DNA from: Actinomycetota bacterium
GTDB lineage: Bacteria; Actinomycetota; Acidimicrobiia; Acidimicrobiales; JAFATL01
DNA length: 12,095 nucleotides
Direction of reading: 5' to 3'
NCBI GenBank assembly: GCA_019243975.1
Contig: JAFATL010000232.1
Location: 1-12,095, forward strand
A program made the translations under genes and the position numbers. How positions within the stretch are numbered: position 1 is the stretch's first letter; every line of letters starts with the position of its first letter. Below, piece by piece: positions 5,860 through 12,095 of this stretch. The notes under the pieces were generated by a model. The model was not told where the DNA came from. It saw nothing but the letters and a program-made list of their open reading frames with translations, and made no database searches.

Positions 5860-6695
5860 CGGAAGTTGAGTGCGCCGCCCTCGATGATCGCTTTGGACCA
5901 CGGGCGCACGAGGAAGCGGAGGCGGTCGGCGCGGTCTTGCCCGACGGCTTCCCATGGCGCCATCGAGAGGACGTCGGTGCGCTCTTCGACCCAGTGGCGA
6001 TGGGCGCGACCGGCGTCGGTGAGGGCGCCGTCGCCGTCGAGCCAGCCCCTGCCGCGCAGCTGCTCCGCCGCGAGGTCCCAATCCTCGTCGGGCCAGGCGC
6101 GACTCGACTGGAGCACTGCTCGGGGTATGTCGCCCGTTCCCGCGTGGATCACCAGGGCCTGACACCCGCCCACGCCCTCCGCAACCATCGCCGCGATGTG
6201 GCCATCGCCGCGGTACTCGCGCAGCAACGTGACGGCGTGCCACAAGGCGAGGTGCGCGTCCTCGGGCCAGGGAAGCGACGCGTGGCCGGCGAACAGGGGC
6301 CGCCCCTGCGCCTGACATGCCTCGGCCGCGGCGCGGGCGATGCCGGCCGCCTCCTGCACCTCCGGGCCGTCGATGTCGTCGCCGAGGATGCGGCGCAGGG
6401 CGCCGTCGACCGCCGCGAGGCGCGCCTCCAGAACCCGAGCCGGTGACGACAGCCGCCAGGCCTCGGGGATGCACCCTCGTACGAGGGACGGGCTGAAGTT
6501 GAAGAAGGTGGCGATGACCACCTCGGCCGGCACCGGCCCCATAGGCGCCGAGCGGGAGGCGAAGTACCCCATCCGACCGGGGGCGAGCCCGGCGTCCGCG
6601 TAGGCCGAGGCCGCCTCGTCCACGAAGTAGATGAAGCCGTGGAACGGCTCCATCGTCCGCCACATCTTGCGGGCGAGGGTCGGTTCGAGGGTCAT
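5856..6695 (-). CDS. SCO6745 family protein
   Basis: The 279-residue protein matches the pattern of the SCO6745 family: an N-terminal RKMWRTMEPFHGFIYF segment (9-24), GRMGYFASRSAPMGPV (40-55), then VVIATFFNFSPSLVRGCIPEAW (59-80). The C-terminal part has a helical, winged-helix-like region with LRGRGWLDGDGALTDAGRAH (about 228-247), resembling the recognition portion of MarR-like domains. The family is widespread in actinobacteria; its biochemical role is not established, although relatives occur in polyketide clusters (SalK-like). The ATG at 6695 is preferred since the conserved RKxWR motif begins at residue 9. It is coupled to the downstream coiled-coil gene by ATGA and is divergent from the plus-strand coiled-coil gene, with only about 28 bases between starts, so promoters must overlap coding sequence. 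Confidence 0.83.
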   Translation of the reverse strand: MTLEPTLARKMWRTMEPFHGFIYFVDEAASAYADAGLAPGRMGYFASRSAPMGPVPAEVVIATFFNFSPSLVRGCIPEAWRLSSPARVLEARLAAVDGALRRILGDDIDGPEVQEAAGIARAAAEACQAQGRPLFAGHASLPWPEDAHLALWHAVTLLREYRGDGHIAAMVAEGVGGCQALVIHAGTGDIPRAVLQSSRAWPDEDWDLAAEQLRGRGWLDGDGALTDAGRAHRHWVEERTDVLSMAPWEAVGQDRADRLRFLVRPWSKAIIEGGALNFR

Positions 6696-6709
6696 CGTCC
6701 GAGTTTTGC

Positions 6710-6723
6710 AGGCGGCCTATTCT
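6710..6723 (+). promoter_or_regulatory. Ribosome binding site supporting the TTG start at 6724
   Basis: AGGCGG (6710-6715) lies 8 bases before TTG at 6724 and supports that start over the in-frame TTG at 6706 or the ATG at 6631, which would overlap the divergent gene. TATTCT (6718-6723) resembles a -10 box, but a transcript from it would begin inside the gene, so it is probably coincidental. Confidence 0.4.
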
Positions 6724-8046
6724 TTGGGCGCGCCGAAGTTCGATTTCACTCTCGACGAACCGGGGGACCCGTCGGACGAGCAGCTGCCGTCCCTGGCGGA
6801 GACCCCGAGTTGGGCCTGGCCCGCGGACGACGACGACCTCGACGCGCCCATCGATACCTCCTTGGCGTCGCCGATGGACACCTCCCTCGGGGCGCCCGAC
6901 GACGTCGACCTCGAGGTTCGGGGCCCGGCCGCCGCCCCGCCCCGGCCCCCGACGCCTGCGCCCGCCTCCGTCGACGTGCTGGCCGGGGCCCTCCACGCCG
7001 CCGCCGCCGAGGTCGAGGCCTCCACCGTCGAGGCCGTCGACCGCCTGCGCTCTGAGGTCTCCGGCCTGGTTCGCCGCTTCGAGTCACTGCAGACCCAGGT
7101 CGGCGACGTGCAGGCCACCGTCGACAACCTGCCCCCCGCGCCGCCCCTGGCGCTGCCGGCCGAACCGCTGGCGGCCCCGCCCGCGCCCGCCCCGGTGCCA
7201 GGCGTGAGCCCCGCCGACCTGCAGGCCGTGCGCGCCGCGGTGCGCGAAGACGTCCGCGTCGCCGTAGAGCAGCTCGACGACCTGCTGCGTCGGGGGCTCG
7301 GCACGTTGCGCACCGAGCTGCAGCGCTCGTCCACTGCGCCGGGGGGCGAGCGTCTCGTCGACGTCGTGGGCCTGGTCGCCTCCAAGCTGTCGACGAGCCT
7401 CGATGGGGTGGTGGCGTCGCTGGCCCAGAGCCGCGAGCTCACCGCCCGCAGCGAAGAGTTGGTGCACCGGCTGGCCGACGACTTCGTCAAGGCCAAGTCG
7501 GAGCTCACCGAAGCGGTGGACGAGATCCGTCGCCTGCCCACCAGCCCGCCGCCGCCGGCCCCCGTGATCGCCGAGGAGGTGGCGGGCACGGTCGCCCGGG
7601 CCTTGCGCAGCGAGCTGTCGGTGGCCCTGGCCGAGCTCAAGAGCGAGCTCCGCATCGAGCTGCGCACCGTGCTCCGTCAGCTGGGCGACGAGCAGGGCGA
7701 GCTGAGCCAGCAGGTCGCCGCCAGCCAGGCCCAGCTGCGCCGCCTCACCGAAGACCTGGCCGAGCTGGCCGAGATCCGGGCCGATCAGCAGCGCCAGGAG
7801 GAGCAGACGCTGCGCGCCGAGTTGGCCGAGGTGGCGGCCGAGGTGGCGGTCATCCGCCGCCGCCTGCCCGCCAACCTCCGCCAGGTGGCCGCCCTCGACG
7901 ACGGACAGGTCTTGGCGATGATCGAGGCGATCGTCACCGCCCTGGAGCCGGTGATCACGGCCGCGCCGCCCCGTCGGCGCCGCCCGGTCGCACCCGCTCG
8001 GCCCGCCGTCGAGCCCCTCGACGAGGAGGAAGAGGCGGGCGCTTAG
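6724..8046 (+). CDS. Large acidic, Pro/Ala-rich coiled-coil protein of unknown function
   Basis: With the TTG start at 6724 the product is 440 residues. Residues 1-66 are strongly acidic, including a DDDDLD run and three degenerate 8-residue repeats (41-64: APIDTSLA, SPMDTSLG, APDDVDLE). Pro/Ala-rich linkers lie at 67-83, 137-162 and 272-281. Between them are three long amphipathic helical stretches (about 84-135, 163-270 and 282-380) with heptad-like Leu/Val spacing and abundant Glu/Arg/Gln, predicted coiled coils. After a short segment at 388-411 the tail is basic (PPRRRR, 415-420), then acidic (DEEEE). No signal peptide or membrane helix is seen. The layout suggests a cytoplasmic scaffold or filament-type protein, possibly linked to cell architecture; this is inference only and I know no named family. 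Confidence 0.72.
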   Translation: MGAPKFDFTLDEPGDPSDEQLPSLAETPSWAWPADDDDLDAPIDTSLASPMDTSLGAPDDVDLEVRGPAAAPPRPPTPAPASVDVLAGALHAAAAEVEASTVEAVDRLRSEVSGLVRRFESLQTQVGDVQATVDNLPPAPPLALPAEPLAAPPAPAPVPGVSPADLQAVRAAVREDVRVAVEQLDDLLRRGLGTLRTELQRSSTAPGGERLVDVVGLVASKLSTSLDGVVASLAQSRELTARSEELVHRLADDFVKAKSELTEAVDEIRRLPTSPPPPAPVIAEEVAGTVARALRSELSVALAELKSELRIELRTVLRQLGDEQGELSQQVAASQAQLRRLTEDLAELAEIRADQQRQEEQTLRAELAEVAAEVAVIRRRLPANLRQVAALDDGQVLAMIEAIVTALEPVITAAPPRRRRPVAPARPAVEPLDEEEEAGA

Positions 8047-8052
8047 CCCGCT
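8034..8052. terminator. Small hairpin across two convergent stop codons
   Basis: GCGGGC (8035-8040) and GCCCGC (8046-8051) form a perfect 6-bp stem with a GCTTA loop, extendable by one G-T pair. It spans the stop of the plus-strand coiled-coil gene and lies 2 bases before the stop of the convergent minus-strand gene, which is 7 bases away. There is no T-tract, so terminator function is uncertain. Confidence 0.28.
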
Positions 8053-8053
8053 G

Positions 8054-8515
8054 CTACTTCGACCCGCCGTTCGACGGGAACAGCGTGCCCAGCACGTCGG
8101 TGACCGTCTGGTTCACCTGGTTGATCACGTCGGGCGGCACCGTGGTCGTGGGGGACGGTGCCGCCGTGGAGGGCACGGTCGGGTGACTGGGCGCGGACGA
8201 CGGGGTGACGGCGGGCACGGACGACGGCTCGTTGGCGAGGACGCTCACCGAGGCCGGAGCGGTCACGGCCGGCTGCGCCTGCCGCGCCGGGGTCACCAGG
8301 ATCGGGGTGACGCCCGCGCCCTGGCCCGATCGGGACCCGATGCCGCCGGGAAACGCCAGGCCCAGGCCCACGGCCATCGAGGCGAGGGCGAGGCCGGCCA
8401 CGCTGAACACCGCGACCGCCCGCCGTGGCAGCGGTGCGGGGCCAACCACGGGGCGCACGGAGGCCAGCACGCATGGCACGGTAAGAGCCGGACCCGTTGT
8501 CGGCCATAGTCCCAC
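8054..8515 (-). CDS. Membrane-anchored Ser/Thr/Pro/Val-rich protein, hypothetical
   Basis: The 153-codon frame has a basic LPRRAV junction, a hydrophobic helix at about 33-56, and then a low-complexity Ser/Thr/Pro/Ala/Val stretch (60-128). It ends with a short ordered-looking segment, PPDVINQVNQTVTDVLGTLF (127-146). This is typical of a signal-anchored protein with an exposed extracellular stalk; no enzymatic domain is visible. The start is uncertain: GTG at 8515 is the first, but GTGs at 8479, 8470 and 8458 are in frame and no ribosome binding site decides between them. The GTG at 8458 would place the helix nearest the N-terminus. It is divergent from the RsbW-like gene. I do not recognise a family. 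Confidence 0.6.
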   Translation of the reverse strand: MGLWPTTGPALTVPCVLASVRPVVGPAPLPRRAVAVFSVAGLALASMAVGLGLAFPGGIGSRSGQGAGVTPILVTPARQAQPAVTAPASVSVLANEPSSVPAVTPSSAPSHPTVPSTAAPSPTTTVPPDVINQVNQTVTDVLGTLFPSNGGSK

Positions 8516-8540
8516 CGGGCTATTTACAACTCACCCTGAA

Positions 8541-8550
8541 TGACTAGTCA
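8541..8550. promoter_or_regulatory. TGACTAGTCA palindrome in the divergent intergenic region
   Basis: The 101 bases between 8516 and 8616 separate the divergent Ser/Thr/Pro-rich and RsbW-like genes and are locally AT-richer than the surroundings, as expected for promoter DNA. They contain a perfect 10-base palindrome, TGACTAGTCA. It does not extend outward. No convincing -35/-10 pair was found for either gene, so a regulator-site role is speculative. Confidence 0.25.
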
Positions 8551-8616
8551 CATCTCGGTTACGCAGGGAGCCGGGTTGGGAACAAGGGCAGACGACCATC
8601 TACTCCCCGGTTTCTC

Positions 8617-9084
8617 ATGCCAACGATGCAGATCTCCCTCGCCTTGAACCTGCCTCGGGACGCCGCCACCATCCCGGTCGCCCGCCACATCGCTCGGGAC
8701 GCGCTCCGGGAGGTGGGGGTCACCGACGAGTGCTCCATGGCGATCGAGGTTGCCCTCACCGAGGCCGCAACCAACGTTGTCAAGCACTCCGGCCCCGGCG
8801 ACGCGTACGAGGTGGGGATGACCCTCAGCGGCGACCACTGCACGATTCGGGTCGTCGACACGGGCCGGGGCTTCGACTTCAGCTCGCTGGCCGGCTTGGC
8901 ATCGGACCTGTCGGCCGAGCGAGGCCGGGGTATGGAGCTCATGCACGCCCTGGTCGACCAGGTGACGTTCGAGTCCAAGCCGGAGGCGGGCACGATCGTC
9001 CACCTGGAGAAGCAGCTCCAACTTCTGGATGCTTCCCCCCTCCAGCGGTTCGGGGTCGGCATGAACGACGGCCTGTCGCGGTAG
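8617..9084 (+). CDS. RsbW-like anti-sigma regulatory factor / ATP-binding protein
   Basis: The 155-residue cytoplasmic protein carries a GHKL-type ATP-binding domain of the anti-sigma kinase class (HATPase_c_2). The N box is EVALTEAATNVVKHS (44-58, with the Mg-ligand Asn53). The G1 box is VVDTGRGFDF (79-88, with Asp81 contacting adenine). The G2-like motif is AERGRGMELM (100-109). Proteins of this type bind a sigma factor and phosphorylate an anti-anti-sigma (STAS) partner on serine. No sigma factor or STAS gene is adjacent in the window, so it may be an orphan regulator. Length is normal. ATG at 8617 or ATG at 8626 could start translation; neither has a clear Shine-Dalgarno. The next gene starts 9 bases after the stop and is probably co-transcribed. 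Confidence 0.87.
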   Translation: MPTMQISLALNLPRDAATIPVARHIARDALREVGVTDECSMAIEVALTEAATNVVKHSGPGDAYEVGMTLSGDHCTIRVVDTGRGFDFSSLAGLASDLSAERGRGMELMHALVDQVTFESKPEAGTIVHLEKQLQLLDASPLQRFGVGMNDGLSR

Positions 9085-9093
9085 GTAACAAAC

Positions 9094-9348
9094 ATGGACA
9101 AGCACCTCGAGGATCATCTGGTGGGTCTCGAGCAGCAGGTGGTGGAGCTCGTCGAGCAGGAACGGCGGGCCGAGCTGCAGGGAGACTCGACAGAAGCGGC
9201 GCGCCTTGAGCAGGAGGTCTTCGGCCTCTACACCGAGATGGCCCGCACGGCCGAGCTCATCACCGCCGGTGGCTACAGCACGCCGGTGGTCGAAGCCGAC
9301 GCCGCCAACCACCTCGACGCCTCACACGGAATCAAGCGCTCCGCGTAG
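9094..9348 (+). CDS. Small helical protein downstream of the RsbW-like gene
   Basis: The 84-residue product starts with ATG at 9094, 9 bases after the RsbW-like stop; GGTAGG (9080-9085) is a possible ribosome binding site. Residues 1-57 are Glu/Gln/Leu-rich and look like one or two amphipathic helices that could form a hairpin or dimer, with a short less ordered tail. No domain is recognised. The close spacing implies a shared transcript and perhaps a shared pathway with the ATPase, though there is no direct evidence of interaction. Its last 27 bases overlap the 3' end of the convergent cystathionine lyase gene. Confidence 0.7.
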   Translation: MDKHLEDHLVGLEQQVVELVEQERRAELQGDSTEAARLEQEVFGLYTEMARTAELITAGGYSTPVVEADAANHLDASHGIKRSA

Positions 9349-10467
9349 GTCGTCGAGCAGGTCGTCGGCCGACTCGAGGCCGACGGACAGCCTGACCAAC
9401 GCGGGGTCGACGGCCAACGGCGATCCCGCCACCGATGCATGGGTCATGCGCGCCGGGTGCTCGATCAGCGACTCCACCGCGCCCAGTGACTCGGCCAGCG
9501 TGAACACGCGCGTCGCCCCTGCCACCCGCAGGGCGGCGTTCTCGCCCGCGGTGACGGTGAACGACACCATGCCGCCGGGGGCGCGCATCTGCTTGCGCGC
9601 CAGCTCACCGTCGGGGAAGTACACCTCGCCCACTGCGGGATGGTCACGCAGGAAGGCAGCGATCCGCGCCGCGTTGTCGCTGTGCCGATCCATGCGCACG
9701 GCGAGCGTCTTGAGCCCCCGCAGCACCAGGTAGCAGTCGAACGGGCTCGGCACCGCCCCGGTGGCGTTCTGTACGAACCCGACGCCCTCCGCGAGTTCAT
9801 CCAGACCGCGTTTGACGGCGGCGAAGCCGCCGACGACATCGGAGTGGCCGCCCAGGTACTTGGTGGTCGAGTGCACGACGATGTCGGCGCCCAGCTCGAG
9901 CGGTCGCTGCAGGTACGGCGTGGCGAAGGTGTTGTCGACCGCGCACCACGCATCGTGCTCGTGGGCCACCGCGCTCACCGCCGCGATGTCGATGACTCGC
10001 AGCCGCGGGTTCGACGGGGTCTCCAACCACACGAGGCGCGTGCGGTCGGTGCAGGCGGCATCCAGGGCCGCGGGATCGGTGAGGTCGACGCTGCTGAACG
10101 TGAGGCCGGCCCGTCGGTGCACGGCGTTGACGAGCCGGTAGGTACCGCCGTACGCGTCGTCGGGCAGCACCACGTGGTCGCCGGGCTCGAGCTGGCGGAG
10201 CAGCGCGTCGGTGGCGGCCAGGCCGCTGGAGAACGCGAATCCATGGGCGCCCCCCTCCAGGCCCGCCAGCGCCGTCTCCAGCGCAGCGCGGGTCGGATTT
10301 CCCGACCGCGAATACTCGAAGGCGCGCGGCTCGCCCACGGCGTCCTGGGCGAACGTCGACGCCAGGTTGATCGGAGGCACGACCGCGCCGGTGACAGGGT
10401 CGGGCTCCTGTCCGAGGTGGATGGCGCGCGTCTCGAACGCGCTGTCGTCCCAATCGGACTGCGTCAT
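9322..10467 (-). CDS. Cystathionine gamma-lyase / gamma-synthase (Cys/Met metabolism PLP enzyme)
   Basis: This 381-residue fold-type I PLP enzyme belongs to the Cys/Met metabolism family. The YSRSGNPT motif is at 52-59 and the SSGLAA segment, part of the cofactor site, is at 80-85. D178 in VDNTFATPYLQ binds the pyridine nitrogen, and the Schiff-base lysine is K203 in HSTTKYLGGHSD. Length is typical. The family includes the gamma-lyase (cystathionine to cysteine, 2-oxobutyrate and ammonia) and the gamma-synthase (MetB), which are hard to separate by sequence. Placement 10 bases downstream of cystathionine beta-synthase favours gamma-lyase in reverse transsulfuration (homocysteine to cysteine). 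The start is ATG at 10467. The 3' end overlaps the convergent 84-residue gene by 27 bases. Confidence 0.92.
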   Translation of the reverse strand: MTQSDWDDSAFETRAIHLGQEPDPVTGAVVPPINLASTFAQDAVGEPRAFEYSRSGNPTRAALETALAGLEGGAHGFAFSSGLAATDALLRQLEPGDHVVLPDDAYGGTYRLVNAVHRRAGLTFSSVDLTDPAALDAACTDRTRLVWLETPSNPRLRVIDIAAVSAVAHEHDAWCAVDNTFATPYLQRPLELGADIVVHSTTKYLGGHSDVVGGFAAVKRGLDELAEGVGFVQNATGAVPSPFDCYLVLRGLKTLAVRMDRHSDNAARIAAFLRDHPAVGEVYFPDGELARKQMRAPGGMVSFTVTAGENAALRVAGATRVFTLAESLGAVESLIEHPARMTHASVAGSPLAVDPALVRLSVGLESADDLLDDLRGALDSV

Positions 10468-10477
10468 GCGCGGCGGC

Positions 10478-12094
10478 TCACTGACGCGAGAGGAAGTCGA
10501 GGAGGTCGGACCGGGTCAGGATGCCGACGGGGTGCCCCGCATCGAGCACGAGGACTGCGGGCGCGATCTGCAGGCGTTCGACGGCGAGCTCGACGGGCTC
10601 CCCACCGCCGAGCGACGGCAAGGGCGGTCCCATTACGTCGCCGACTTCGCGGTCGAGCACGGCCGGGTCCTGGAACGCCAGCTCCATGAGGTCGCGGTCG
10701 TGCACGGCCCCGACTACCTCGGCCGCGGCCAACGGCGGCTCGGCCTTGACCACCGGGACCTGCGACACCGCGAACTCGTGGAGGATGCCGATGACGTCGC
10801 GCACGCGCTCGTCGGGATGCACGTGCACGAGGGCGGGCAGCTGGAGGTCTTTGCGGGCCAGCACGTCGTTGGCCGTCTGACCGCCGGCGCGCAGGAAGCC
10901 GAAGTCGGCCAGCCACTCGTCGTTGTACAGCTTGGAGAGATAGCCGCGACCGGAGTCGGGGACGACGACCACGATGACGTGCTCGGGCCCGAGGTGCTTG
11001 CCGACCTCGAGGGCGGCCCACACGGCGGTGCCGGTCGAACCGCCCACGAGGATCCCCTCCTCGCGCGTCACCCGCCGCGCCGTGAGGAACGAGTCGCGGT
11101 CGCTCACCATCACCACCTGGTCGAGCACCGACGGGTCGTAGGTGTCGGGCCAGAAGTCCTCGCCGATGCCCTCGACCAGATAAGGCCGGCCGCTGCCGCC
11201 CGAGTACACGGAGCCTTCGGGGTCGGCCCCCACGATCTTGATGTCGCGGTTCTGCTCCTTGAGGTAGCGCCCGATGCCGGTGATGGTGCCGCCGGTGCCG
11301 ATGCCGGCCACCACGTGGGTCACGCGCCCCGCCGTCTGGCGCCAGATCTCGGGGCCGGTGCTCGCCTCGTGGGCGGCCGGGTTGGCCGGGTTGTGGTACT
11401 GGTCGGGCTGGTAGGCGCCCGGGATCTCGGCCGCCAGCCGGCGCGCCACGGAGTAGTACGAGTCGGGGTGGTCGGGGGCGACGGTGGTGGGGCACACCAC
11501 CACCTCGGCGCCGTACGCGCGCAGGAGGGCGATCTTCTCCTGGCTCATCTTGTCGGGCATGACGAAGATGCACTTGTAGCGACGGCGGGCCGCCACGATG
11601 GCGAGGCCCACGCCGGTGTTGCCCGACGTCGGTTCGACGATCGTGCCGCCCTCCTTGAGGAGTCCGGCTGCTTCGGCGGCCTCGACCATGGCGACGGCCG
11701 GACGGTCCTTCACGCTGCCGCCGGCGTTGAGGAACTCGAGCTTGGCCAGCAGGTGGCAGCTCAGGTCGCGCCCGATGCGATCGAGGCGAACGAGCGGCGT
11801 GTTGCCGACCAGGTCGAGCAGCGAGTCGGCCGCCTCTATCGCCGGGCCGTTGTCGGTGAGCGGCAGCACGCGTGCGCCGTGCACCTCGACGACTGCGTCG
11901 GTGTAGAGGGTGACGGGCAGACCGGCGTTGTGGAGGGCGAGCGCCGCCGCTTGCCCGCCGTCGCCCACCACGCCGATGTCGCGGGGGATGCGGTTGCGCA
12001 GGGCAGAGATGGTCTGCGGGGTCAGGTCGGGCGCATCGACGCGCAGCACGTGTGCAGCCCGGGCCGCCAGCCGCTCCGGCGGCGGCGCGTTCCC
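10478..12094 (-). CDS. cbs: Cystathionine beta-synthase with N-terminal extension (open at window edge)
   Basis: From the GTG at 12049 the product is 523 residues, but the frame stays open to the window edge, so the true start may lie outside. The fold-type II PLP catalytic domain starts near residue 76 (SLLDLVGNTPLVRL). The PLP lysine is K114 in GGSVKDRPA, with TSGNTG at 141-146, the phosphate-binding GTGGTITGIG at 251-260, and the family PDSGRGYLSKLYNDEW at 364-379. Residues about 395-520 form a pair of regulatory CBS domains. The enzyme condenses serine (or an activated serine) with homocysteine to make cystathionine. Catalytic-domain family members usually begin 5-10 residues before LVGNTP. 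Here about 75 extra residues precede it, with a Rossmann-like GDGGQA (29-34), and at least 15 more codons lie upstream. The partner lyase follows directly. Confidence 0.93.
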   Translation of the reverse strand, partial: GNAPPPERLAARAAHVLRVDAPDLTPQTISALRNRIPRDIGVVGDGGQAAALALHNAGLPVTLYTDAVVEVHGARVLPLTDNGPAIEAADSLLDLVGNTPLVRLDRIGRDLSCHLLAKLEFLNAGGSVKDRPAVAMVEAAEAAGLLKEGGTIVEPTSGNTGVGLAIVAARRRYKCIFVMPDKMSQEKIALLRAYGAEVVVCPTTVAPDHPDSYYSVARRLAAEIPGAYQPDQYHNPANPAAHEASTGPEIWRQTAGRVTHVVAGIGTGGTITGIGRYLKEQNRDIKIVGADPEGSVYSGGSGRPYLVEGIGEDFWPDTYDPSVLDQVVMVSDRDSFLTARRVTREEGILVGGSTGTAVWAALEVGKHLGPEHVIVVVVPDSGRGYLSKLYNDEWLADFGFLRAGGQTANDVLARKDLQLPALVHVHPDERVRDVIGILHEFAVSQVPVVKAEPPLAAAEVVGAVHDRDLMELAFQDPAVLDREVGDVMGPPLPSLGGGEPVELAVERLQIAPAVLVLDAGHPVGILTRSDLLDFLSRQ

Positions 12095-12095
12095 G

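Noticed and set aside
5860..6996. Upstream extension of the coiled-coil frame on the minus strand
   Set aside because: It overlaps the SCO6745-family gene in another frame and the divergent plus-strand gene; its residues are noise, while the ATG at 5859 has a coupled ATGA overlap.
9640..10689. Plus-strand 349-codon frame opposite the transsulfuration genes
   Set aside because: It is antisense to PLP enzymes with intact catalytic motifs and shows no domain of its own.
1..12095. Search for a defence system, CRISPR array, insertion sequence, tRNA or attachment site
   Set aside because: No spaced direct repeats, transposase, integrase, nuclease or tRNA-like fold was seen; gene content is housekeeping and regulatory.

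Overview
The window is GC-rich, with GTG and TTG starts, tightly packed genes and 4-8 bp start/stop overlaps. The cytochrome b has the Actinobacteria-like PDWY form of the quinol-site motif. There is also an SCO6745-family gene and a small conserved-looking coiled-coil gene of an actinobacterial type. Together these suggest a high-GC Actinomycetota chromosome, perhaps Acidimicrobiia; the class is an inference. No mobile element, CRISPR array, rRNA or tRNA was recognised, and no stretch longer than about 160 bases lacks a gene.

Positions 1-3410 (+ strand) look like one operon. It holds the C-terminal end of a CtaG-type cytochrome oxidase assembly protein, then cytochrome b of the quinol:cytochrome c reductase (QcrB), then FdhD (sulfurtransferase for formate dehydrogenase), then MobA (molybdenum cofactor guanylyltransferase). 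The last three are joined by overlapping stops and starts, linking respiratory-chain genes to maturation of a molybdenum enzyme whose structural genes are not in the window.

Positions 3240-5137 hold a DUF1345 membrane protein (-) and a possible small membrane protein downstream of it. Divergently transcribed is a membrane-anchored CE4 polysaccharide deacetylase (+). The 158-base intergenic region carries a perfect inverted repeat and an 11-base-period direct repeat resembling a PHO box. A long 19-bp-arm hairpin separates the deacetylase from the next convergent pair.

Positions 5131-8515 hold a coupled minus-strand pair, SCO6745-family protein followed by a coiled-coil protein. Divergent from it is a 440-residue acidic, proline-rich, coiled-coil protein (+). 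Convergent to that is a membrane-anchored Ser/Thr/Pro-rich exported protein (-).

Positions 8516-9348 (+) hold an RsbW-like anti-sigma/ATPase protein and a small helical protein 9 bases downstream. Positions 9322-12095 (-) encode reverse transsulfuration: cystathionine beta-synthase followed by cystathionine gamma-lyase/synthase. The beta-synthase has an unusual N-terminal extension with a Rossmann-like motif that stays open to the window edge. Most of the window is ordinary housekeeping sequence. The best leads are that extension, the qcrB-fdhD-mobA linkage and the intergenic DNA elements.
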